From Acidobacteriota bacterium (GTDB taxonomy: Bacteria > Acidobacteriota > Thermoanaerobaculia > UBA5066): DNA of 64,000 nucleotides. A program made the translations under genes and the position numbers. Of this stretch, positions 50,985 to 58,878 are shown piece by piece. The stretch covers positions 62,001 to 126,000 of the forward strand of contig JADJVE010000002.1 in NCBI GenBank assembly GCA_016716715.1, given 5' to 3'. The notes beneath the pieces are model-generated. The model did no database searches and was not told where the DNA came from. It worked only from the letters and a program-made list of their open reading frames with translations. How positions within the stretch are numbered: the stretch's first letter is position 1; every line of letters starts with the position of its first letter.

Positions 50985-53960
50985 GTGCGGCGCCGGCTGT
51001 TCCCTCTTCTCCTCCCGTTCCTCGCCGCGACGGCCGTGCGCGCCGCCTCGCCGCACCCGTACGTCGCCCCGTGGCTCGCCGTGCAGCCCGGAGACCCGCG
51101 CATCGCGCGCATCGCGGAGCTGCCCCTCGCCCCGCATTCCCCGAACTCACCGGGTGCCCTCCTGACTCTCGGCGCGCCCGCATGGGCCGGAGGCCGGGCG
51201 GCGGCCGTCGCGGCGGCGCGCGAGCTCGCCGAACACGCGCACGGCGCCGGCTGGAAGTGGGGCCTGAAGCTGGAACTGCCGGACGCCGCCGTGCCCGCGG
51301 ACGTGCGCGCAGCCGAGTCGGCGACGATCGAAGACCTTTGGCCCGGGCTCGGAGAGATCCTGAAGGAGGCAACGACCGCGGATCTCGTCACGATTTCCTT
51401 CGCAGCGCCTGCGGGCGGCGACTCGAAGGCGCGGGCGTATTTGCTTAGAAAGGTGTCTTCGGGTGCGCGCGCCGCAGCGCCGCACGCCCGAATCGCATTC
51501 GAAGCGCCTCCCGGCGCCGCAGGCGATCTCGCGAGCGCCGAGGCCCGTTTCCTCCTTTCAGAAGAAAACACGGCCTACCTCGACTTGATCGCCCTGGCCG
51601 GAAAAGAACGGACGGCTGCCAGGGATGTCCGAGCCGCCATCGACTCCGTCGCGTTCGGAAAGCCGGGGCTCGTCGACCTCGACGACTCCGTTCGCACCCC
51701 CGGCGCGCTCCTCGCCGCCGCGGCGCGCCTCGCGCCGGAAAACGTCCCGTTCGTCGTCGCGAGTCCCGCGTGGCCGCCCGCCGACGACGCCGTCTTCGAG
51801 CGATTTGGGCGCCTGGTCGCCGGGGACTTCGGCCCGGACACGCGCGCGGCCACGGTCGCCGCCGCCGACGGAACGCCGCGCGACGCGTTCCGCGTCGTAT
51901 CGGGCGTCGACCTCGGCGGCGTCGTCCTCGTGCCCGGCACGCGCGAAGGCGCGCCCGCGGACGCCGGCGGCGTATCGATCACGCTCGACGCGACGCCTTA
52001 CGCCTCGGCCGAGATTCTCGAGCTTGCGACAGGAGCCACGAAGAAGCTCGCGATCCCCGCCTCGGCGGTCCCGGCGCGCCTGACTCTCTCCCTCGCGAAG
52101 GGCCCGCTCGCCCTGCGCCTGACGGCACGGGAGAAGGCGCCGGCCGAGGCTCCGAAGGCGGCGGTCGGCGTCGCGGCCGCACGCGGAATCACGGCGGAGG
52201 AGATTCTCGCCCGGCACCAGGCGTGGCGCGCCGCGCGCGACGCGCGCTGGAAGACGCTGTCGGCCACCAACTCGCTCTCGATGCGCTTCCGCTTCGCGAA
52301 CCTCAACAACGTGCTCGACCTCACGCTCGCCGGGCCGTTCTTCTACGAGAAGGGGGCGGGATTCGACTGGGCGTGGCACGACGCGTACTTCAACGGCGTG
52401 CGCTGGAAGGCGAAGAAGCTCCCCGAGCTGCCTCTCCTGCAGCCCGAGAAGGTCTCGGACATGCCGCTCGCGCTCACCCTCGACGACGCGTACCGCTACG
52501 CGCTCGTCGGCGAGGACACCGTCAACGGCCTCTCCTGCTGGGCCCTCGACTTCGAGCCGCGTGTCACCGTGACGGACAAGCCCTCGTACGCGGGCCGGGT
52601 GTGGATCGCCCGGGACGGCTACGGGGCCGTGCGGATCCGCACCCGCCAGCTGAACCTCACGGCCGAGATCCAGGCCGTCGACGAGACGTCGGACTTCACC
52701 GACGTCCCGGCGCCCGACGGCGGGCCGCCGCTCCGCTTCCCGACGCGCACCAGGGGCCAGTGGATCCTGAAGACGTTTTCGCGCACGACGGTGATCGAAC
52801 GCGAGAGCGTGCTCACGGACATCCGGTTCGACGACGCGTCCTTCCGCGCCGAGCGCGAGGAGGCGTTCGCGTCGAAGGACACGATGGTGCGCGACACCGA
52901 GAAGGGCGTCCGCTACCTCGAAAAGACGAAGGACGGCGGGCGCGCGGTCACGGACGACCGCAAGCGCGGCAAGCTCTTCGGCCTCGCCGGCCTCTTCTAC
53001 GACGGCTCGTACGACTACCCGCTCCCGCTCCTTGGCGTCTACTGGATCGACCTCGACGCGAGCAAGCGGCACGACCAGGTGCAGGTCCTCTTCGGCGGCG
53101 TCCTCCTCGCGGCGTCGTGGAGCCAGCCCCGGCTCTTCGGATCGCCGGTGGACATCGGCGTGGACGTCTTCGGCATCGCGATCCGTGGCACGGATGCCGT
53201 CTTCGTCGACGGCGAGGAAGACAAGTCCCAGCGCGTGAAGAGCCGCTCCTACGCGGCCGCGTTCAAGGCCGGCGTGCCCCTCGCGCGCCACCTCAAGCTG
53301 ACGGGAACCGTGAGCGAGTCGCACCGCGACTTCGCGCCGGACGAGGAGGAGACGTCGCCCGCCTTCGTGATTCCGTCGGACCACTGGCTCACGCGCGTCG
53401 AAGGCCAGCTCGCGTGGGACTGGCGCGGCTGGGCGCTCACGGGCCGCTGGTCGTGGGCCAAGCGCTCGCAGTGGGACCCGTGGGGATTCGCGGGCAACCC
53501 CGACTACTCCCCGGACAAGGACTCGTTCACGACCTGGGGGGCCGACCTGCAGAAGGACTTCTACCTGCCGCGCTTTCAGCGCATCCGGGCGTCCGTCGGC
53601 TACCTCGGATCCGACAACACGGACCGCTTCTCGAAGTACACCTTCGGGTTCTTCGGGGGCACGTCGCTCCGGGGTTTCCGTTCCGGCGCGCTCCGCGCCG
53701 AAGAGGCGATCACGTCGAAGATCGCTTACGGGTACGTGATCGGGAGCGCGTTCCGCCTCGAGGCGATCTACGAGGACGCGCGGGTGAAAGACCGCGCTGC
53801 GGGGCTGGACTGGGCCTACTTCAGCGGCGCGGGGATCTCCGGCGAGTTCGCGGGGCCGTGGGCGACGCTCGTCAGGATCGACGCCGGGACGCCCGTCGCG
53901 GGCCGGAACCGCGGCTACAACGGCGTCGTCATCTCCCTGAACGTCCTCAAGATCTTCTAG
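50985..53960 (+). CDS. Large outer-membrane protein with LolA-like middle and C-terminal barrel
   Basis: A 991-residue exported protein. A signal peptide (about 1-20) is followed by an Ala-rich N-terminal domain of unknown type (to about 390). Next is a region (about 400-640) resembling LolA/LppX or outer-membrane lipoprotein-sorting domains (MRFRFANLNNVLDLTLAGPF; WIARDGYGAVRIRTRQLNLT). From about 660 an amphipathic-strand C-terminal domain ends ISLNVLKIF, with GGTSLRGFRSG like the RG(F/Y) motif of Omp85/D15 barrels. A terminal Phe is usual for barrel proteins. It may move lipids or glycans across the outer membrane. The domain combination is not one I recognise. Confidence 0.75.
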   Translation: MRRRLFPLLLPFLAATAVRAASPHPYVAPWLAVQPGDPRIARIAELPLAPHSPNSPGALLTLGAPAWAGGRAAAVAAARELAEHAHGAGWKWGLKLELPDAAVPADVRAAESATIEDLWPGLGEILKEATTADLVTISFAAPAGGDSKARAYLLRKVSSGARAAAPHARIAFEAPPGAAGDLASAEARFLLSEENTAYLDLIALAGKERTAARDVRAAIDSVAFGKPGLVDLDDSVRTPGALLAAAARLAPENVPFVVASPAWPPADDAVFERFGRLVAGDFGPDTRAATVAAADGTPRDAFRVVSGVDLGGVVLVPGTREGAPADAGGVSITLDATPYASAEILELATGATKKLAIPASAVPARLTLSLAKGPLALRLTAREKAPAEAPKAAVGVAAARGITAEEILARHQAWRAARDARWKTLSATNSLSMRFRFANLNNVLDLTLAGPFFYEKGAGFDWAWHDAYFNGVRWKAKKLPELPLLQPEKVSDMPLALTLDDAYRYALVGEDTVNGLSCWALDFEPRVTVTDKPSYAGRVWIARDGYGAVRIRTRQLNLTAEIQAVDETSDFTDVPAPDGGPPLRFPTRTRGQWILKTFSRTTVIERESVLTDIRFDDASFRAEREEAFASKDTMVRDTEKGVRYLEKTKDGGRAVTDDRKRGKLFGLAGLFYDGSYDYPLPLLGVYWIDLDASKRHDQVQVLFGGVLLAASWSQPRLFGSPVDIGVDVFGIAIRGTDAVFVDGEEDKSQRVKSRSYAAAFKAGVPLARHLKLTGTVSESHRDFAPDEEETSPAFVIPSDHWLTRVEGQLAWDWRGWALTGRWSWAKRSQWDPWGFAGNPDYSPDKDSFTTWGADLQKDFYLPRFQRIRASVGYLGSDNTDRFSKYTFGFFGGTSLRGFRSGALRAEEAITSKIAYGYVIGSAFRLEAIYEDARVKDRAAGLDWAYFSGAGISGEFAGPWATLVRIDAGTPVAGRNRGYNGVVISLNVLKIF

Positions 53961-55441
53961 CGCAGAAGCAGGCAGTGCACGCCGCCTTCGCCGCTCGGAT
54001 AGAGCGGCAGAGGCACGACGGAGATGCCGTTCGCCTCGTAGAGCGCGCGCTGCCTCTCGAACAGCGGGTTCGGGCTCGCGGCGGCGGCGTCGAGCTCCTT
54101 CCAGGTGTCCTCGAGCTGCGCCCGGAGCGCCGCCCATCGACGCTCATCGGGCTTCTCCTCCCATGCGTCGACGTGAGACTGCAGGAGGACGACCGCGTCG
54201 GCGAGTCGCCGCATCGCGCTGGGGACAGTGGAGGCCGGCGGCCGGTGTTCGGGGTAGCGGCCGAGGACGACAAATGGCCGTTCGCTCGAGCGATCCACGA
54301 ACCTGCTCACGTTCACAGGCGCCCGAACGGGGTGATCCTCGAACGGGAGCCGCACGACGCGATACCCGCGTCCCTCCATCTGCCCCGCAACGAGGTCGTA
54401 TTCCCGCTGGACGTCCCGCACGAAGGTCTCCGGGAGCAGCTCTCCCGAGTTCGCGTCGCGGGGCCGGACTTCATACGTGGGAACGAACGCGAGCGCCTCG
54501 TGGCCGTTACGAACGGCCGCAACGACCATGTCGGCGTGGAACAATTCTTCGCTTCCGCGCGACGGGTCGCGGAGCGCGCTCTCTCCGGCGATCACGACCT
54601 CGATCCCGAAGAAGGCCGACGAGAACGCCCGGCGCGACTCATCGATCTCCGCCGCCGTCAGCCGCCGGCCCTGAACGCTGGATCCGGTCCGGCGCTCGAG
54701 ATAGCGGATGGCACGGTGGCGCCCAACGAGGAGGCCGACCTCCCCGTCGGGGAGCCAGCTCAACGCGAGATCTCCTCCCTCGGTATTCACGTCGCCGACG
54801 TGCAGTCCCGCGAGGCGGCGCAGGGCGAAGTCCCGCGGAAACTCCCGCACGAGAGTCTCGACCGGCTCCAGATAATGCGGATCCGTGTCGGAACCGACGC
54901 CCAGGACGAGCCGGCCGCCCGCGTCGAGGCCGAGAACCTCGGCCATGTCCTGTGGGTAGAGCAGGGGATGCGAGACGCGGAAGAACCGCACCCGCGTCCG
55001 GATGGATTCTTCCGACCAGCCGACTCGCGACACGAGGTACGCGCGGAAGTCGCTCTCTTCCTCGCCGGAAGCCTCGGGGACCGTCGCGGGATCGGGCACG
55101 GCAACGTAGAACGTCGAGTAGGACGGAGCGGTGGTCATCGCTGCGCCATGCAGCAACTCGAAGTCGAGGCCGTAGATGCGGCGCCGGAGTTCGACGGCGC
55201 GCAGGTCCCGGGCTCCGCGCGCCGCGTTCCTGCGGAATGTGCCGTGAGGGCAAAGGCCGATGACGACCCGGGCGAACGTGCGCTCCGACTCGGGCATGAG
55301 GGCGAAGCCCTCACCGGGCAGGGTCACCGTTCGGAATCGCGCGCCTGGCGGCACGGGCCTGTCGGCGAGAAAGACGGCGAGCGCCGCCGCGCCCGCGAGG
55401 GTTCCGAGGGCCGCGAACGCCACGATTCGACGCGTATTCAT
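53957..55441 (-). CDS. Pentein-fold (agmatine deiminase-like) protein
   Basis: A 494-residue protein with an N-terminal membrane anchor (about 5-25). Two short motifs mirror agmatine or arginine deiminases: LFHADMVVAAV (about residues 299-309, cf. HxD) and the C-terminal GEGGVHCLLLR, where the Cys, four residues from the end, would be the nucleophile. These enzymes hydrolyse guanidino compounds by a Cys-His-Asp/Glu mechanism. The long N-terminal part is unassigned. Its anchor implies a periplasmic or membrane location, unusual for the superfamily. The stop shares CTAG with the convergent outer-membrane protein. Activity unproven. Confidence 0.66.
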   Translation of the reverse strand: MNTRRIVAFAALGTLAGAAALAVFLADRPVPPGARFRTVTLPGEGFALMPESERTFARVVIGLCPHGTFRRNAARGARDLRAVELRRRIYGLDFELLHGAAMTTAPSYSTFYVAVPDPATVPEASGEEESDFRAYLVSRVGWSEESIRTRVRFFRVSHPLLYPQDMAEVLGLDAGGRLVLGVGSDTDPHYLEPVETLVREFPRDFALRRLAGLHVGDVNTEGGDLALSWLPDGEVGLLVGRHRAIRYLERRTGSSVQGRRLTAAEIDESRRAFSSAFFGIEVVIAGESALRDPSRGSEELFHADMVVAAVRNGHEALAFVPTYEVRPRDANSGELLPETFVRDVQREYDLVAGQMEGRGYRVVRLPFEDHPVRAPVNVSRFVDRSSERPFVVLGRYPEHRPPASTVPSAMRRLADAVVLLQSHVDAWEEKPDERRWAALRAQLEDTWKELDAAAASPNPLFERQRALYEANGISVVPLPLYPSGEGGVHCLLLR

Positions 55442-55481
55442 CCGGCAGACCCCGTGTTCACCAAGTCTACGCGACGCCCCG

Positions 55482-55487
55482 TACAAT
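55482..55487 (+). promoter_or_regulatory. -10 hexamer, near-leaderless promoter
   Basis: TACAAT, 9 nt before the ATG at 55497, in the 55-bp divergent gap. A TTCACC at 55457 has a long 19-nt spacer and is a poor -35. Confidence 0.5.
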
Positions 55488-55496
55488 CCGCCCGCC

Positions 55497-56084
55497 ATGA
55501 AGAGCCGCGCGTTCTCCGCCGCACTCGCCCTCGCAGTCATTGCCCCCGCCGCTCGCGCGGCCGAACCCGTCCGCTGGAGCGTCGCGGACGAGGCCCGGAT
55601 CGCGGCCGAGGCCGCGTCCTGGGCTCCGCCGGACTTCAAGCGCCAGCTCGCGAAGCATTCGAAGAGGCTCATGCAGGGCGTTTCGGACGCCGCCGCCGCC
55701 GAGGGGCTCGCGCCTGGAGACCCCGCGCACCGCCAGGCCGCAGCCCGGGACACGCGCTCCCTCGCGGCCGCGATCCGGCGCCACTCGGCGTTCGCGGACG
55801 TCGCCTACGCGGCCGGCTCGATCGCGCACGCGGCCGCGATGGCCTACGCACCCGACGCCCCCGGGACGCCCGGCCCCTCGCCGTTTCTCGGGTTCTCCGC
55901 CGACCCGTTCGCGGCGCCCGAGACGCTCGCCGCCGCGAAGCTCCCCGCCGCGACCGCTGCCCAGCGCCGCGCCGCCGCCGTCACGCTGACGGCGCGCCTC
56001 CTCGCGTGGACGTGGAAGACGGCCGGCGGCGACGCGTCGATCGTGACGCAGTACCCCGAAGCGAAAGGACCCTACCAGCCGTGA
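55497..56084 (+). CDS. Hypothetical exported protein, 195 aa
   Basis: A 195-residue protein with signal peptide MKSRAFSAALALAVIAPAARA and probable cleavage near 21. The mature part is Ala-rich and mostly helical (PPDFKRQLAKHSKRLMQGVSDAA; HRQAAARDTRSLAAAIRRHSAFADVAYAAGSIAHAA), suggesting a helical bundle like a phospholipase C/P1 nuclease or zinc-dependent-hydrolase-type cap, but no metal motif is clear. The stop overlaps the purH GTG (GTGA), so expression is coupled to purH. No family recognised. Confidence 0.72.
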   Translation: MKSRAFSAALALAVIAPAARAAEPVRWSVADEARIAAEAASWAPPDFKRQLAKHSKRLMQGVSDAAAAEGLAPGDPAHRQAAARDTRSLAAAIRRHSAFADVAYAAGSIAHAAAMAYAPDAPGTPGPSPFLGFSADPFAAPETLAAAKLPAATAAQRRAAAVTLTARLLAWTWKTAGGDASIVTQYPEAKGPYQP

Positions 56085-57622
56085 CGTCCCGCCTCGCGCT
56101 CCTCTCCGTCTCCGACCGCACCGGACTCGTCGACTTCGCCCGCGCGCTCGTCGCGCAGGGCTTCGGGCTGCTCTCGACCGGCGGCACGGCGCAGCACCTC
56201 TCCGCCGCGGGTCTCGCCGTGACGAACGTCTCGGACCTGACCGGCTTCCCCGAGGTCTTCGGCGGGCGCGTCAAGACGCTTCACCCGAAGCTCTTCGGCG
56301 GCATCCTCTTCGACCGCTCCGAGGAGACCCACCGCGCCGAGGCCCGCGAGAACGGCGTCGGCCCGATCGATCTCGTCGTCGTGAACCTCTACCCGTTCGA
56401 GGACACCGTCGCGAAGACCGGGTCGACGTTCGCGCAGGCGATCGAGAAGATCGACGTCGGCGGGCCGTCCCTCCTGCGCGCGGCGGCGAAGAACCACGCG
56501 CACGTCGGCGTCGTCTGCGACCCGGCGGACTACCCCGCCGTCGCCGCGGAGCTGGCCGCGCACGGCGGCGCCCTGACGGACGAGACGCGAACGAAGCTCG
56601 CCGCGAAGGTCTTCCGCCGGACCGCGGCGTACGACGCCGCGATCGCGCGGTGGATCTCCGGGCAGACGGGCGAGCCCTTCCCCGAGCGCCTCTCGCTCTC
56701 GTTCGCGCGCGCGTCCTCCCTGCGTTACGGAGAAAACCCGCACCAGAAGGCGTCGCTTTACGCCGACGCCGCGGCGCCCCCGGCGGCGCTTTCCCGCTAC
56801 GCCTTCGTCCAGGGCAAGGAGCTCTCGTACAACAACTTCCTCGACGCGGATGCGGCGCTCTATACGTCGCGGGTCGTCGGGCCGGACGCGCTCACGATCG
56901 TGAAGCACCGTATTCCGTCCGGCGCGGCGACGGGCGCCACGATGGCCGGGGCCTTCGAGGCCGCCTGGGCGTCGGACCCGATCGCGGGTTTCGGCGGCGT
57001 CGTCGCCTGCACGGGGACTCTCGACGCGGCGGCCGCCTCGGCGCTGACGTCGCGCTTCCTCGAGGTCGTCGTCGTCCACGCCGTCACGGAAGACGCGAAG
57101 CCGATCCTTGCCAGGAAGCCGAACCTGCGCGTTCTCACGGTCACGCCGGAGGCCGGCCCGCGGCCGCGTGTCGAGGTGCGCGGCATCGACGGCGGCCTCC
57201 TCGTGCAGGAAGGCGACCTCCTCCCGGACGAGGAGACGGCCTGGAAGGTCGTCACGAAGCGCGCCCCGACCGAGGCCGAGCGCCGTGCGATGCGCTTCGC
57301 GAACCTCGTCCTGCGCGGCGTCGTGTCGAACGGCATCGTCGTCGCGGGCGGGACGGCGACCTACGGCATCGGCGGCGGCCGCACGAGCCGCGTGGACGCC
57401 TGCCGCGACGCGGCCGGCAAGGCCGGCGAGAGGGCGAGGGGCGCCGTCGCGGCGTCGGACGCGTTCTTCCCGTTCCCCGACGGGCTCGAGGTCCTGACGG
57501 GCGCGGGCGTCACGGCGGTCATCCAGCCCGGCGGCTCGGTGAAAGACCCCGACGTCATCGCCGCGGCAGACGCGGCCGGCATCGCCATGGTGTTCACGGG
57601 AAAGAGACACTTTCGGCATTGA
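56081..57622 (+). CDS. purH: Bifunctional AICAR formyltransferase/IMP cyclohydrolase
   Basis: PurH, 513 residues, last two steps of IMP synthesis. The cyclohydrolase domain has ALLSVSDRTGLVDFARAL, STGGTAQHL, GRVKTLHPKLFGGIL and VNLYPFEDTV. The formyltransferase domain has RYGENPHQKA, GKELSYNNFLDADAA, VKHRIPSGA (the usual KHxNPCG, with Ile and Ser at the Asn and Cys positions; Lys275 and His276 kept), SDAFFPFPDGLE and IQPGGSVKD. The Asn of VSNGIV is kept. It starts at GTG 56081. An in-frame opening reaching back to 51770 is a shadow. Confidence 0.95.
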   Translation: MTSRLALLSVSDRTGLVDFARALVAQGFGLLSTGGTAQHLSAAGLAVTNVSDLTGFPEVFGGRVKTLHPKLFGGILFDRSEETHRAEARENGVGPIDLVVVNLYPFEDTVAKTGSTFAQAIEKIDVGGPSLLRAAAKNHAHVGVVCDPADYPAVAAELAAHGGALTDETRTKLAAKVFRRTAAYDAAIARWISGQTGEPFPERLSLSFARASSLRYGENPHQKASLYADAAAPPAALSRYAFVQGKELSYNNFLDADAALYTSRVVGPDALTIVKHRIPSGAATGATMAGAFEAAWASDPIAGFGGVVACTGTLDAAAASALTSRFLEVVVVHAVTEDAKPILARKPNLRVLTVTPEAGPRPRVEVRGIDGGLLVQEGDLLPDEETAWKVVTKRAPTEAERRAMRFANLVLRGVVSNGIVVAGGTATYGIGGGRTSRVDACRDAAGKAGERARGAVAASDAFFPFPDGLEVLTGAGVTAVIQPGGSVKDPDVIAAADAAGIAMVFTGKRHFRH

Positions 57623-57629
57623 GAGAAGA

Positions 57630-57755
57630 GAAGAAAGAGATTTCTTAGAAGGTGAATACACCCGCTCGCACTCACGGCGGTCGCAGCGCGGCGCTGGCGG
57701 CGCTCGCCGCGCTGGCCCTCTTCACCTTCGAAGCAGAATCTTCATCTTCTTCCTC
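57630..57755. repeat. Inverted-repeat element, copy K (at the start of lolA)
   Basis: Left arm GATTTCTTAGAAGGTGAAT (57639-57657), right arm TTCACCTTCGAAGCAGAATC (57721-57740) followed by a TTCTTC run. The GTG start codon of lolA is the GTG of the left arm. The right arm encodes the FTFEAES-Ser run at the end of the signal peptide, so nearly the whole signal sequence lies between the arms. Confidence 0.78.
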
Positions 57756-58317
57756 GGCCACTCTCGCGAAGATCCGCGCCGCGTACGGGACGCCCGGTTC
57801 CGTGTCCTGCACGTTCGTCCAAACGTACGCCCCCGCCGGCTTCGCGGAAACCGCGCCCGAAACGGGGAAGCTCGTCCTGCAGGCGCCCGACCGCGTGCGG
57901 TTCGACTACGACGGGCCGGAGGGCAAGGTCTTCACGTTCGACGGAACGGCCGGACGCCAGTACGTCGCGGCCGACCGGCAGCTCGTCGTCAGGAAGCTCG
58001 CCCCCGGCGACCGCGAGCGCCTGCCGATCGTCTTTCTCGAGTCCGCCGAGGCGCTGCTCGCGCGATACGTCGCCGCCGAAACGCCCGTGGACAGCGGCCT
58101 CGTCGAAGTCGTGCTCACCCCGAAGAAGCCCGGGGGCCCGAAATCCATATCCCTCCTCGCGCTCGCCGCGACCGGCGAGGTGAAGCGCCTCGTCCTTCTC
58201 GACAACGCGGGCAACCGCACGACGTTCACGTTCACGCAGAAAATTCCCGGGGCGAAACGCCCCGACTCGGACTTCGCCCTTTCCCCGCCGGAGGGGACGA
58301 AGATCCTGACGGAGTGA
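57652..58317 (+). CDS. LolA-like outer-membrane lipoprotein carrier
   Basis: A 221-residue LolA-fold protein. A signal peptide is followed by a Ser run (about 29-35), then LAKIRAAYGTPGSVSCTFVQTY, GKLVLQAPDRVRFDYDGPEGKVFTFDG and VVLTPKKPGG. These alternating strands fit the LolA half-barrel that carries lipoproteins across the periplasm. The GTG at 57652 lies within repeat K with no spaced ribosome-binding site, so it may depend on purH translation or start later. No lolB, lolC or lolE lies nearby. Confidence 0.83.
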   Translation: MNTPARTHGGRSAALAALAALALFTFEAESSSSSSATLAKIRAAYGTPGSVSCTFVQTYAPAGFAETAPETGKLVLQAPDRVRFDYDGPEGKVFTFDGTAGRQYVAADRQLVVRKLAPGDRERLPIVFLESAEALLARYVAAETPVDSGLVEVVLTPKKPGGPKSISLLALAATGEVKRLVLLDNAGNRTTFTFTQKIPGAKRPDSDFALSPPEGTKILTE

Positions 58318-58321
58318 TCCC

Positions 58322-58813
58322 ATGGCCGATCCCACCTTCGACGTCGTCTCCGAAGTGAACCTCCCCGAGGCCCAGAACGCTGTCGCGCAGGCCCAGAAGG
58401 AGGTCGCCCAGCGCTACGACCTCAAGGGCTCTTCCGCCGGCATCGAGCAGAAGGAGCGCGAACTGACGCTCACCGCCGACACGGACTTCGCCCTCAAGGC
58501 CGTGAACGACATCCTCCAGACGAAGCTCGTCAAGCGCGGCGTCTCCCTCAAGTCCCTCGACTACGGCAAGATCGAGCCCGCGTCGAAGGGGACCGTGCGC
58601 CAGGTCGTCACCATCCAGCAGGGCATCGCGACGGAAAAGGCGAAGGAAATCGTCAAGGCGATCAAAGACGCCAAGCTGAAGGTCCAGGTCGCCATTCAGG
58701 GGGAGCAGCTCAGGGTCTCGGGCAAGAAAAAGGACGACCTGCAGGCCGTGATCGCCCTCCTCCGGGCCTCCGATTTCGGCATTTCGCTCCAGTTCACGAA
58801 TTTCCGGGGTTAG
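58322..58813 (+). CDS. yajQ: YajQ-family nucleotide-binding protein
   Basis: YajQ (UPF0234), 163 residues, the usual length. MADPTFDVVSEVNLPEAQNAV at the start, QRYDLKGSSAGIEQ, and the terminal SDFGISLQFTNFRG are near-invariant in the family. Members bind nucleotides including cyclic di-GMP in some species. The ATG is 4 nt after lolA. Confidence 0.95.
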   Translation: MADPTFDVVSEVNLPEAQNAVAQAQKEVAQRYDLKGSSAGIEQKERELTLTADTDFALKAVNDILQTKLVKRGVSLKSLDYGKIEPASKGTVRQVVTIQQGIATEKAKEIVKAIKDAKLKVQVAIQGEQLRVSGKKKDDLQAVIALLRASDFGISLQFTNFRG

Positions 58814-58878
58814 AGCATCCTGCCCCCTCCACCGGGCGTAAACCGGCCTGAAGGGGCGGTAAGATGCGCCCCGCGCGT

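Noticed and set aside
51442..51569. Weak repeat-like arms in the outer-membrane protein gene (GCTTAGAAAGGTG and CCTTTCAGAAGAAAAC)
   Set aside because: Spacing of about 128 bp is suggestive, but each arm has several mismatches and the encoded protein shows no clear insertion. Kept out of the repeat list.
51770..57622. A 1950-codon plus-strand open frame ending in purH
   Set aside because: Only the last 513 codons encode PurH. The upstream part overlaps the better-supported outer-membrane protein and pentein genes in other frames and is low complexity.
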